64,000 bases of DNA from Zygnema cylindricum (lineage: Eukaryota > Streptophyta > Zygnematophyceae > Zygnematales > Zygnemataceae). The stretch spans positions 248,001 to 312,000 of the forward strand of contig JBBHKE010001071.1 of the NCBI GenBank assembly GCA_037447655.1. The letters are read 5' to 3'. A program made the translations under genes and the position numbers. The first letter of the stretch is position 1. Every line of letters starts with the position of its first letter. Positions 34,603 through 46,882 of this stretch are shown here, piece after piece. A model generated the notes under the pieces. It ran no database searches. It was not told the origin of the DNA and saw nothing but the letters and a program-made list of their open reading frames with translations.

Positions 34603-37600
34603 CCATCTAGGGTGCCCATCTTCAATGGAACTAGCTTCATATATTGGAAAAGTATGATGACAAGAGCTCTATGTGAGAAAAGGTTTAGGGGAATAGTGAG
34701 TGGACGGGTGAGGCATCCATCCTATCTTAAGATCCCTCTAGGGTTTAGAAGATGTAGATTCACCAGAGATGCAGATCCATCTCCTACAGAGGAGACAAAG
34801 GAAGGCGAGGTCGTGGACAAAGGAAAGGAGAAAAAGACGGTGACACCAATAGCAACTGGTTCGGCATTCATGTCACTTATTCCAAGGAACGAGGAGAATG
34901 ATACCTATACCTAGGACTACAACAATATGGCGGCAAAGCACTTCATCCTTCGCCATCTTACTCAAGGGCTTGCATCTCCTCATTTGGAGGTAGAGAGGGC
35001 ATCCGATCTTTGGGTGGCTATCATAGAGATGTACCGAATTGGTACGATTCAGCAACAACAATTTGCTGATCAAAATATTAACGCATATATATACAAAGGG
35101 GGGAAGATGTTGGATTTTTATAATGAGCTTGCAACACTTTTCATGGAGCTACAGAGTGCTGGATAGTTTTAAATTGAAAAGATGAAAGTTAACGGCTTGG
35201 TCATGAAGTTACCACGTGAGTTCAAGAACAAAGTCAACCGTGAGCAAGACTTGCCGGACTCAACGTGGATATCGAATTCAATGGTAGGGATGATTCTCGT
35301 TCGGGAGAATAAGATTGAGATCCGAAGGGGAGGAAAGAGTGGGCAAGCCTTGGCAGTTAGGAGCGATTGGAGGAACAATGATTCGTGGAAATCAGTCGGA
35401 AATTATAGAAAGGTGGGGCAAAAAAAATAGACCGTCGAGTTTGGATCAAGGGCTCCCAAGGGTTTGTGCCACTTTTGTAAGACACAAGAGAACTATATGG
35501 CGGATTGCAGTTAGTTAACCGAGCTGCGGTTAAAGGAGGGGCAGACCAATGGACCCACGAGAGGAAAGAAAAAGGCCCTTGTGAAACAAGTACATGAGGT
35601 GGAATCTGAAGACGAGGACGATGAGCTTTTATTGGATGAGGAGTTAGAAGAGAAAAACGAGGTTGAAATTCTACGAAAGCATAAATGTGCTTTCGGTGGA
35701 TTGAAAGGTGAAGCATGCTGGATCGTAGATTCAAGTGCCTCCATGCACATATGTAACGATAAACACCTGTTCACTAAGATAAGAAAAATTCCCACCGTAG
35801 TGATAGAGTACGGGGATGGGAGGATAGTCACTACTACTCTTGTAGGATCGGTAGATCTTAAAGTGTTAGTAGAAGGAAAGACATCCATAGTTACATTCTC
35901 CGATGTATTGTTTATTCTGGAGCTGAAAAAAAACCTCATCTCTACTTCTATATAAGATGATAAGGGTTTTGATACTAGCAATAGGAAAGGAGTCTTTAGT
36001 GCAAGTTTTGAGGAGGAAGTTTATTTCACCGCTGAAAAAGGTAGCCAAGTGATGTTTAGGCTTATTTTAAGCAATGAAAAGAAAACACCTTATTATATTG
36101 GTGTTCATGATATAATGTTGTGGCATAAGAGACTTTGGCATGTGAATCTAGATAAGTTAAAAGAGATTAAAAAGATGGGAGTAGTGGAAGGGATCCAGTT
36201 CAGTGAGAGTGAAGATCTAAGTGATTGTGGTAGATGTGCTCAAGGTAAAGCACACAGGTTACCTTTCACAAAAACTGCCACCTATAAGGGAGAAAACATT
36301 CTAGAAACATTCTAGATTTAGTACACACATATATTTGGGGGCCGGCAAAATTGCCCTCACCCGGGGGGAAGAGATTTATGATGATTATCACCGATGATTG
36401 GTCTCGGTATTCCAGAGTGTATTTTTTGAAAAAAAAATCAGAGGCTTAGGAATGTTTTTGACAATAAAAAACATGGAGAGAAAAACTCCATGAAACCCCA
36501 ATCAAGAGAGTAAGGAGTGACAATGGTGGAGAGTATACCTCTAACTAGTTTGAGGATTTTTTGAAAGAAGATGGAGTGCAACACCAAAAGACAGTTCCTA
36601 AAAATCCTGAGTAGATAGGTGAAGCGGAAATATTAAATAGAACACTGAGTGATAGTGCTAGGAGTATGCTGTCAAATAAGAAGATATGAAAGAAGTTTTG
36701 GGCCGAAGCAATGTACTGTGCAAATTATATCAAGAATAAAGTTCTTACTTCGGCAGTAAAAGGCCAAATACCTTATGAGAGATGGACAGGCCGAAAACGA
36801 GATGTTTCACACTTAAAGGTTTTCGGTAGTCAAGTGTCTAGTTTAGACACAAATCGGTAAAAGTGGAAGTTAGATTCCAACATGAAAACCACAATATCTA
36901 CTAGGATATGATGAAGATGTAAAATGATATAGAGTCTATGATCTCAAGAGAGAAGATATAGTCCTAGTGAAACATCTAGTGGTTATAGATGAAGGGAAAT
37001 CTATAGATCCCTTTAAGCATACAAAGACAGTCATAATCAAATTTGAGTCATAAAATTTTGTTGACTTTGAGCTTCTTAACAATTTAGGATTTCAAAAAGA
37101 TGATGATCTTGCAGGTACAGATAAGATGTAGAATGACCCGAATGTGGAACCCCTAGAATCAACTCCAACCGAAGCGGAAAACGTGGTGGAAATTGACACG
37201 AAAGCAAGCGATAGGGGAGAAGTAGAAACTGTTCGGAAGAATCCAAAGGAGCCAACTATTCCGGCAACCGAGTTTGAGGGAGGAAGAAGAAGCATCAAAA
37301 GACAGCAAGAGAGACAAGTTAACAATAAGGTAACCAAATTGTCTCACCCCGATGAACCTCAAACTAATAATGAGGCAATGACTTGTTCTGAGAGAAACCG
37401 GTGGAAGACAGCCATTAATGAAGCGATGGCCTCAATTAAGGCGGCCGATACATGGAAATTGGTGCATTGTTCTCCTGACAGGTAGCCAATTAGGTGTAAG
37501 TTTGTATTTAAGCTGAAACTCAACCCGGATAATACCATTGAGCGCTATAAGGCTCGGTTAGTGGCGAAAGGATTTACCCAGAAATAGGGAATTGACAACG

Positions 37601-37665
37601 AGGAGACATTTGCCGCAGTCGTCAGGTTTCCCTCCGTCCGGATACTTCTCAGTGTGGCAGCAGCA

Positions 37666-37958
37666 GCAGCATGGAAGTACATCAGATATACATCAAGACG
37701 GCCTTCCTACATAGAGAGTTAGAAAAGGAGATTTTTATGCAATAGCTAGAAGGATTTGTGGAGCAAGGGGAGGAGATTAAGGTATGCCGATTGATCAAAT
37801 CTTTGTACAGCAGTAGAAGACATTGAAGTACATCAGATGGACATCAAGACGGCCTTCCTACATGGAGAGTTGCAAGAGGAGATATTTATGCGACAGCTCG
37901 AAGGATTTGCGGAGCAAGGGGAGGAGAGTAAGGTATGACGATTGATCAAATCTTTAAA
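37666..37958 (+). repeat. Tandem duplication inside the Cop33 RT region
   Basis: The segment from GAAGTACATCAGAT to GATTGATCAAATCTTT is present twice, at about 37674-37805 and 37825-37958, with scattered differences. It breaks the reading frame. Confidence 0.8.
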
Positions 37959-39092
37959 TGGGCTGAAACAAGCGCCCCGGCAATGGAATAAGAAGCTCGA
38001 TGAGTTTCTTACAGGTTTGGGATATATTCGGATCAGCTCACATCACTCAATTTATTTGTTTGAAGATGAGGAAGGAATTATTTTTATTGCAATTTATGTT
38101 GATGATTTGCTTATTTTAAGCAAATCTATAAATAAAATTAATAAGTTTAAAATTGATATAAAAGGTATATTTGAGATGAAGGATATGGGAGAAGCAAGGT
38201 GTATTTTGGGAACTCAGGCAGAGAGAGACAGAGATAGAAAGATAATAAGATTAACTCAAAAGGAGGCCATTGGAAACATTTTAGAGAGATTACAAATGGA
38301 CAAGGCTAATAGTTGTACCACTCAAATGGAACTAAAAAAGGGAAGTGAGGGGAGTGTGGAAGAGTTAGTTATAATATTTGATGATGAGTTAGGCCCTGAA
38401 AAAAAAAGATTTATGCACACAATTTCTTATAGGCAAGTAGTGGGCAGCCTAATATATTTTATGAATTGTACCCGCCCCGATATAGCCGCAGCTGTAGGAA
38501 TACTTAGTAGGAGTCTGAATGCTCCCACTTAGAAAGATTGAGAGGCAGCTAAGAGAGTCCTTAGAAATCTCAAAGGGACTACAAATCTATGGTTGTATTT
38601 GGGTGGGAACAAAACTGACATCACCACTTAGAGTGATGCCAGCTATAGAGGTGCTCCTATGAGGAGATGCATGTTTGGATATTTATTGTAGGTGGGTGAT
38701 GGGGCTTACTGCTGGAGCAACTAGTAGCAAAAGGTCATTGCTCAGTTCAACATAGAGGTTTGGTACATGGTTTCTTGCTCTGTTGTCAAACAATTAATGT
38801 GGGTCAAGTCTTTGCTTAGTGAGCTTGGTCATCTTAAGAGTGGTGTCCAAAAGGTGTTTTGTGATAATCAAGCAGCCATTGCTATTTCTGCTAATCTTAA
38901 ACATCACTTTAAAGCCAAAAAAATGGACATTAGACTTAGCGAAAGTAACAAACAAGATAATCGTTTTAGAGTATAAACCAGATAGTTAAATGGTAGCAGA
39001 TTTGATGACCAAACCAATGCTTTCCCCTAAACTAATTTTCAGCAAAGAGAAGTGTGGTCTTAAATTAAAGAGTGAGTAGAAAATAAGGAGAG

Positions 39093-39154
39093 TGTAGAAA
39101 TTAAAGGTTCTTCTAGTATTTTGTAGGTTTTGTAAAAGATCAAATGCCAAAGAG
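39093..39154 (+). mobile_element. Cop33 3' LTR, first 62 bp
   Basis: TGTAGAAATTAAAGG, matching the start of 33552. It is cut off by the L2 LTR at 39155. Confidence 0.8.
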
Positions 39155-39468
39155 TGTTGAAAATCATGGACATTCTGACTTAGCTGTGATCCACTCCCAC
39201 TAAAAGTCACACTTGCACCAGCGCGAACCGAGCCATTAGTAGACATGACGGTATAAGCAAACTGTAAGAGAAATACCTAGTAGACTAGATCTATATTGTA
39301 AGATATGTAACATCAAATGACAGAGGTTTTTCAACCAGACAAATATATACCACAGCCAAATCAAGGACAACATAACATAATATACCTTATAGTGCACTTA
39401 GTGCTCTCATTTCCTTAACTCTGTGTATAATGTATATTATGTATTGAATTGATCAATCCTAATTGAAC
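39155..39468 (-). mobile_element. Solo LTR, type L2
   Basis: About 314 bp, near-identical in layout to the 5' LTR of Cop49 (51545-51852). On the minus strand an ATG (39244-39246) opens MSTNGSVRAGASVTFSGSG and stays open to the LTR edge at 39155. No primer site follows, so it is a solo copy. Its other end abuts the Cop39 LTR. Confidence 0.8.
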
Positions 39469-39470
39469 TA

Positions 39471-40374
39471 TGAAATTTTGTGGTCTCCATTAACCCACAG
39501 AATGAACAGTCTATGTAAAGCCTCTAGGATAATATTTGACCCTTTCACTTTCCCACTGAATAAGTGCCGCCCAGGCACACAACTATTCTAACCACCCTGA
39601 CCCTTATGAGGATAAGACTCTCTTGAGTCAAACGCAAAAAGAATCACTAAATTTGCTCCCCTGAGCAGTAAGTTATGGCTTGCCAAAAATGGCCTATAAA
39701 TACAAAAGGTCACCTGGAGAGAGGCGCCTCAAACACGCTAAGTACCTTAAATCCTTCTCACAACTAAATACTTTTCTACTTTCGGCCAATCAAGAGAGTG
39801 TATAGTACAAGAAGGTACAGTGGTCGATTGTACTTCTTGTACGGCCATTGTACAACATGGCCTTCTAGGTGACACTTGTCAACATAGGAGTCATTTTTCC
39901 TCCCATCCTTTACAGTGTCCAATGATGTGGCGCCACGTGGAACAGCGCGCCGCTATGTTCGAAAGCCGCCAAATATTCATTCGGGTTTGGCGAGGGCGAC
40001 GACGTCTGTCCGACCATGTATTTTACACGGCTAGATTCGCCTCCGCGAGTGTTGTGTGACTATAGATGTTGTTTCGTCAATTTTGGCATGTTTTAATGAA
40101 AGTGACGTTTTGCGTAACACTTTAAATACATAACAAACTGAATACGTGTATGGTTTGGTATACGTCATAATGGTTAAGGCATACGTCTATGTCGTAGTTC
40201 GAAGACCTAGGTTCAAATCTAGTCTAGGGCAACATTTTGGCAATCTATTAATATGTCTGCATGTCTACCTGTTTCTTTTTGACTATGGCGGCAACCATGG
40301 TGACTCTCTCTCTCTCTCTCTCTTCACTCTAGAGTGTCAATTAAGAAGTGAATATTAATTACTTCTTTTCAACA
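39471..40374 (-). mobile_element. Cop39 3' LTR (L1 type)
   Basis: 904 bp, TGTTGAAAAGAAGT...AAATTTCA on the minus strand. It retains ATGGAGACCACAAAATTTCA at its end, so the Gag start codon is intact here. It contains a stem-loop at 39804-39843, an antisense tRNA-like segment at 40157-40230 and a CT run at 40302-40324. Confidence 0.9.
40157..40230 (+). other. tRNA-like segment, antisense in Cop39 3' LTR
   Basis: ATAATGGTTAAGGC and GGTTCAAATC at tRNA spacing, with a CTAG/CTAG stem around the T loop. The near-identical partner is at 45460. Confidence 0.6.
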
Positions 40375-43300
40375 CTCCCCTTAATTCTTAGTCAACTTTT
40401 AATTTAAGTCCACAATTTTCTCTGCAAAATTTTAACTTAGGAGAAGGTACCGGTTTTATCATCATGTTTGCAATCATCTCTTTATCACATTTATAAACCA
40501 GTTTAATTACTTTATTTTCAACCTTCTCTTTGACAAAGCTTAGTCTTATATCCATATGTTTAGCTTTGAAATGATGTTTTGGATTAGTTGCGATAGAGAT
40601 AGCAACTTGATTATCACAAAAGACATTCTGAGTCCCAGATTTCATGCCCAAGTTCTTCGAGTAGAGATTTTACCCACGTTAATTCTTTAATGGCAGCACA
40701 TGAAGCTATGTATTGAGCCTCCATATTGGATTGAGCAACTACTTTCTGTTGTTTGATACTCCAACTGCATGCACCAGATCCAATTTGCAACTTATATCCA
40801 GTTGTACATCGTCTCAAAGGCACATCCCTATAACTGGCATCACTCCAAGTGGTAATATCATTGTGCTCCCCTCCCAAATGCAACCATAATTCCCTTGTTC
40901 CCACAAAATATCTCATCACTCTTTTGGCTGCTTCCCAGTCTCTTTTCCTAGGTTTGGTTAGACTTCTACTGAGAACGCCTACAGCCGGAGCTATGTCCGA
41001 ACATGTACAATTCATAAAGAAAATTAAACTTGCTCCAATTTGCCTATAAGGAATTCCTTCCATAAACCTTTTTTCTTCCTCATCCATCTTATCAATCAAA
41101 ATCAATATCCCTCCCTCTTCACTCCCCTCGAATACTTTCTTTAGATCCATGGGAGTGGTACACCCATTTGCTTTCTCCATTTAAAAATTTTGTAGCATAT
41201 TACCGATATCTTCTTTATGAGTGAGTCTTATAATTCTATTCCCTCTATCCCTCTCCATTTGAATCCCAAAAATATATTTTGCTTCGCCGAGATCTTTCAT
41301 GTCAAACCGACTTCTCAGATCCTGTTTGAGTTTGTTAATTTTATCTAAGGACTTGCTTAAGACTAACAAATCATCAACATAAATAGCAATAAATATCACT
41401 CCATTTTCATCCTCAAATATATATAAAGAGTGATCTGAACTTATTCTAATGTATCCTAAACGTGTCAAAAATTCGTCCAATTTTATGTTCATTGTCGTGG
41501 GGCTTGCTTAAGGCCATAAAGTGATTTTATCAGTTTGCACACCTTGCTTTCTTCTCCATTTTCCACGAATCCTTCTGGTTGCCTCATGTGGATTTTTTCT
41601 TCCAACTCTCCGTGTAAGAAGGCGGTCTTAATATCCATCTAGTGTATTTCCATATCCTCTGCTGCGGCTAAACTTAAGAGGATTGTGACAGAAGGGAATC
41701 TGACTACGGGAGCAAAGGTTTCTTCACAGTCTATTCTTTCTTTCGGAGTATAACCTTTAGCAACCAACCTAGCCTTATATCTTTCAATGGTATTATATGG
41801 GTTTAGTTTAAGCTTAAAAACCCACTTACATGTAATCAGTTTTCTGTCCGGTGGACAATGTACCAACTCCGATGTATTGGATTCCATGAAAGAGGCCATT
41901 TCTTCATTGATGGCAGTGATCCACCGGCTGCTTTCTAGGGTATTTATGGCCTCTAAGTATGTCTGAGGTTCTTCTAGGTGAGACATCTTTGTGAGTTTGT
42001 TATTTAAATGTCTTTCTTGAAGTCGTTTCTTACTTTTTTTTCCTCCTTCAAAATTTGACGCTGGTATAGAAGGCATCGTCGGTTTCGTTTAGGAAGATTT
42101 TCATCTCCCCTATCTTCTAATTCTGGTGTTTGATCAAATTCCTCGTCGATTTCCACTTCGTATTGTGGTGTTACCTCGGATGTTGTCTTTTCGTCCTTCT
42201 CCTTTGGCACATCCGCAGATTTTTCCTTCTCCCCGTCATCATTCTCTTCATTTCCCGATGTAAAGTCAGAATACTGACTAGATTCAAATCTGATTTTGAC
42301 TTCTTTGTTATATTTGAATGGATCAATAGACTTAACCTCATTCATCACCGCTATGTGTTTTACCAAAATTATATCTCTATTTTTCAAGTCATACACTCGA
42401 TATCTTTTTGTGCTCTCATTCTATCCTATAAGATATCCTGGTTTCCCTATTCCCTCTAACTTCCATTTAGTCTTATCGGAACCCAAATTGTAGACTTGAC
42501 TTCCAAACACTCTCAAACTAGAAAAATCTGGTTTTCTTCCCGTCCATCTTTCATACGGAGTTTCCTCCTTATTTGCCGAAGTTTGCATTCTATTTTTGAT
42601 AAAGTTAGCTTAGTTCATAGACTCAGCCCAAAACTGCAATCCTATTCTTTTATCAGTTAGTATACTTCTGGACATATATTCTAAAGTTCTATTCACTCTT
42701 TCAGCTACTCCATTTTGTTCCGGATTATAAAGAACAGTTTTCTCATGATGTATTATTTCTTTTTTAAGAAATTCTTCAAATTCCTTTGAGGTGTATTCTT
42801 TCCCATTATCACTTCTTATCTCTTTTATTGAGGTTTAATGTAATTTTTCACTCCATACTTTGTATTATTTGAAACATCTTAGTACCTCTGACTTCTGTCT
42901 AAGAAAATATACCTTAGTGTATCTAGACCAATTATCTATAATGGTTAGCATCCATCTTTTCCCCCCATGTGAAGCATACCTAGCTGGTCCCCAAACATCA
43001 GTGTGAACTAGATCTAATACTTTCTCTCTTCTTAATGTGGATGCCTTTGGAAATGGAAGTCTATGAATCTTTCCTTGGGCTCATCCACTACAATCATCTG
43101 AGGTCTCATCATCTCCAAACTCAATTCAATCCAATATTCCCTTTTTCTTCATTTTCTTTAATCTATCTAGATTCACATGCCCCAACCTCTTGTGCCAAAG
43201 CATCATATCACTTCCACACAAGTAGAGGACACCCTTTTCATTGCAAAGTACAATTTTGAACATTCCTTGACTACCCTTTTCCGCTATGAAATAAACCTCA

Positions 43301-44772
43301 TTATCAAAGCTAGCTGTGAAGATTCCTTTCTTAGTTGCTGTTTCGAACTCTTTTTCATCCAGAACAGCTGTAGAGACTAGATTCTTGCTAGGCTGTGGAA
43401 TGTAAAGAACATCTGAGAGGGTTACAATTGATGCCTTTCCATCAACTAGAACTTTTAAATCAACCGATCCAACAAGACTTGTGATTTCTACTCTACCTTC
43501 TCCATACTGTGTCTCAACTGTTGGAATTTTTCTTAATTTAGTAAGCCACCTCTTATCGTTGCACATATACATTGAGGCCCCTGAGTCTATAATCCATCCA
43601 TCCTCAGGTGGATCCTTCTTACCTTCAAAAGCACACTTTTGTCTCCGTAAAATGTCAGCATGCTTCTCAGTGGTTTTTGGTTTTAGAAAAAGCTCCTCAA
43701 GCTCTTCTTCGTGTTCGGTTACTTTATCTTCTTCCTCGTCATGAACTTGAGTCAGAAAAGATTTTTTCTTTCCTCCATCTCTTGAGGAACCTAGTCCATC
43801 TTTTAGTCGGAGATCTACAAGCTTGACACAATATGCCATATAATGTCCAGATTTTTTGCACAAGTGACATAGTCCACCTCGAGGAACTCCTCTCCCATGT
43901 CGATCAAATCTGCCACCTCCATGTCCTCTTCCTCCAAAGTTTCGATTGGAATCCTTTCCCTTTTTCTCATCACGCTTCCACCAATCAGATTCACAGCCAA
44001 TGCTTGAATACTCAGACTTCCTCACCTAAGTTTTATGGTACTCTCTTTCACTAAAATCATCTCATTGTATCATCCCAATTCCAAATGCTATCACCTAGAT
44101 CCTGCAACCGATTAATAATATTCTCATTTTTTTCAGGTAGTTTTATTATTAGTGTGGTTTCATTATTAGTGTATTTACTTTTTGTTTCTCAGACCATGAG
44201 TTACCTGCGCTTTCTAGTTCTCCAAATAATGCTCCTAAGTCATTGCAATAATTATTCATACTTCCTTCCTTGTAAAGTATAAGTTAAAATGTTATTTTCT
44301 GCCAGTTGGTGCTGTTGTAACGACCCACTCTTATATTTGTTTACAAGAGATACCCAAATCTGAGAGGGAGATCTAACATACATAAGGCTTAGCCACCTTG
44401 TCCTTATAGTTCCAATTTTCATATTGTGACCGTTTTGTATGAGTCCTTGTCACCATTGCTGGTGGTGCTGCTGTCGGTGTCGTCCTTGACAATATAGTCC
44501 ATCAACAAACAACTCTTCCCCTTTCTCCTTCCATGATTATTTCCTCCCCTTCCTCGTCATCGTTCGTGATGGTGGCTGATGTTTTAGCAGCTGTTGTGAC
44601 GGAGGTGCCAGAAAAACGTGTTCCTCCAAACCTAGGTGGATGTGGGCATCGAATTTGCCCGGACACTATCCCCTATAGGTGCTTCTCCAAAAGTTCTCCC
44701 TCCATCGTCATTTCCCAATAAAGAAAGTCTGATCCATTAAATATGGGTACCCTAAAGGGTGGGCCCATAACT
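40375..44772 (-). pseudogene. Cop39 gag-pol remnant
   Basis: Read from 44772 downward: VMGPPFRVPIFNG Gag start, an intact CCHC zinc knuckle (CHLCKKSGHYMAYC, about 43875-43835), protease (WIIDSGASMYM, intact DSG), pre-integrase (LWHKRLGHVNLDRL), integrase with stops, then RT with an intact YVDDLL (about 41355-41340) and RNase H (40614-41180, then 40388-40651). The segment 43126-44025 alone is open for 299 codons. Several stops and shifts elsewhere inactivate it, but it is the best preserved after Cop59. Confidence 0.88.
44760..44772 (-). promoter_or_regulatory. Cop39 primer-binding site
   Basis: AGTTATGGGCCCA on the minus strand directly after the LTR. Confidence 0.75.
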
Positions 44773-45672
44773 TGAAATTTTGTGGTCTCTATTAACCCAC
44801 AGAATGAACAGCCTATGTAAAGCCTTTAGGATAATATTTGACCCTTTCACTTTCCCAGTGAATAAGTGCCGCCCAGGCACACAAATATTCTAATTGTCCT
44901 CATCCCTGTGAGGATAAGACTCCCTTGAGTCAAACGCAAAAAGAATCACTGAATTTGCTCCCCTGGGCAGTAAGTTATGGCTAGCCAAAGATGGCCTATA
45001 AATACAAAAGGTCACCAGGGGAGAGGCGCCTCAAACACGCTAAGTCCTCTAACTCCTACTCACAACTACTTACTTTTCTACTTTCGGCCAATCAAGAGAG
45101 TGTATAGAATAAGAAGGTAGAGTGGCCGATTGTACTTCTTGTACGCCCATTGTACAACATGTCCTTCTGGATGACATTTGTCAACATGGGAGTCATCGTT
45201 CCTCCTCCCATCCTTTATGATGTCCAATGATGTGGCCCCACGTGGAACATCGCACCGCTATGTTCGAATCCGCCAAATATTCATTCGGGTTTGGCGGGGG
45301 CAACAACATCTGTCCGATCATGTATTTTAAACAGCTAGATTCACGTCCGCAAGCGTCGTTTGACTTTAGATGTTGTTTCGTCAATTTTGGTCAGTTTTAA
45401 TAAGTGACGGTTTGCGTAACACTTTAAATACATAACGAACTCAATACGTGTCTCGTTTCGTATACGCCATAATGTTTAAGGCATACGTCTATGCCGTACA
45501 TCGTAGACCTAGGTTCAAATCTAGTCTAGGGCAACATTTTGGCAATCTATTAATATGTCTGCATATCTGCCTGTTTCTTTCTCACTATGGCGGCAGCCAT
45601 GGTGACTCTCTCTCTCTCTCTTCACTCTAGAGTCTAAATTAAGAAGTGAATATTAATTAATTCTTTTCAACA
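44773..45672 (-). mobile_element. Cop39 5' LTR (L1 type)
   Basis: 900 bp, close partner of 39471-40374. The Gag start reads ATA instead of ATG. It contains a stem-loop at 45104-45146 (one arm damaged) and a reverse TATA-like CTATAAATAC at about 44996. Confidence 0.9.
45460..45532 (+). other. tRNA-like segment, antisense in Cop39 5' LTR
   Basis: ATAATGTTTAAGGC and GGTTCAAATC. It is the partner of 40157-40230. Confidence 0.55.
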
Positions 45673-45822
45673 AATACTTAAAAGATCTAGAAAACATCTA
45701 AAACATATGTAGAGGGTTCACCTAAATATCCACTAACAAAATTCTAAGTACTGGTAAGTAAAAATCTAAGGACCAAAATTGTCTAGTAACAATATTTAGA
45801 CCCAAAAAATCCAAGAGATATG
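45673..45822. repeat. Repeat shared with 51853-52003
   Basis: AAAAGATCTAGAAAACATCT, GGGTTCACCTAAATATC and CCAAAATTGTCTAGTAACAA occur in the same order in both places. In both, the segment follows an L2 LTR (here with Cop39 inserted between). Confidence 0.8.
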
Positions 45823-46882
45823 TGTAGAAATCGATGGTTATTTTATTATTTTCTAGGTCTAAATTGGAATATAGAAAGAAGTCGAGGAAGTCTGCCTCTA
45901 ACTTCTCTCTCCAACTCCCACACTTGTTGCGGTCACTAAGAAGTCGGAGAGGAAGATAGAGCCATGGCTACCTAGGCTATCCAAAGGTTAACGGGAAATA
46001 GATTAGTTAATTTACTGATAGGTAGGTTTATTTACTAAAAGGTGTATGTCGGTAACAAGATTTGATCGTGGTACCTGCCGACCGTCAGAACGTCGGTAGC
46101 CGATGGCCTTAGCCGTTAAGTCTAAAAGTAAAATACAAACTATTCGGTTTAATATTTATTTAAATGTTAACACGTAGGAAAATTCATTTAACGGCGGATG
46201 TTTACGGTTACATAGATCCCGCTAGGTAAACGTACGGATTTCGGTATGGACAAGAATCAAGTACTGCGCATTTTGTTTCTTTTACGAAACTAATACCGCA
46301 CAAGCATTTATGACGGCTTTGATTAAATTTGCATTCAATCAGACGGCGGAAAAGAAAGCCGAGATCGCAGAAGAGATTCTCGGCGGTTTGTGGTCATCGC
46401 CACATCAGATGACACATGGCACGATTACGTTGGATCGCGGCATCTCCGAGAATTACGGGACGGAATCCGGATATGACATGTGTCGACATTTAGGCCATGT
46501 CGTACAAATTCCGTACATAAATACACCGGCACTGTACTTTTATGTACGGTAGTGTAATTTGATTGGTGCCGTACACCAGTAGATAGAGTTTGTGAGAGAG
46601 ATAGGACTTAGAAAATTGGTAAATAGGACCCTCTTTCCTAGAGAGATTCTGTACAAAAGGTCAACTTTGACCCTCCTTAACTTACTGCTCAGGGGAGCAA
46701 ATTCAGAGATTCTTTTTGTTATCGACTCAGGGGAGTCTTGCCTTCACAAGAGTGAAGGTGGTCAGAGCTTTTGTTTGCCAAGTCGATTGTTATTCGTGCT
46801 GAAAGACAAAGTGGTCAGAGTTATCCTTGAGGCTTCGTGTGAGTTGCTTACTCTAAGGTCCTATGGAGGTCTCAGAGTTGCA
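45823..46882 (+). mobile_element. Cop45 5' LTR (L1 type)
   Basis: 1,060 bp, TGTAGAAATCGATGG...GAGTTGCA. It contains a stem-loop at 46511-46549, an antisense tRNA-like segment at 46048-46122 and a Gag ATG at 46863. Confidence 0.85.
46048..46122 (-). other. tRNA-like segment, antisense in Cop45 LTR
   Basis: On the minus strand TTAACGGCTAAGGCC (A-box-like), then GACGGTC...CCACG-ATCAAAT-CTTGT-TACCGAC. The outer stem pairs at 5 of 7 positions. Confidence 0.5.

Larger units (their letters stand above)
34570..39092 (+). pseudogene. Cop33 gag-pol remnant
   Basis: The order is that of a copia polyprotein. Gag opens MEVSELQVMGPPSRVP at 34570, then come a GLCHFCK-like zinc knuckle (decayed, about 35460), protease (WIVDSSASMHI, DSG changed to DSS, about 35720), pre-integrase (LWHKRLWHVNLDKL), integrase with several stops, RT ([16 protein letters not shown], intact YVDDLL at about 38095-38112) and RNase H ending near 39070. 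At least a dozen stops or shifts. A ~150-bp tandem duplication lies in the RT region. A polypurine tract AGAAAATAAGGAGAG precedes 39093. Confidence 0.85.
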
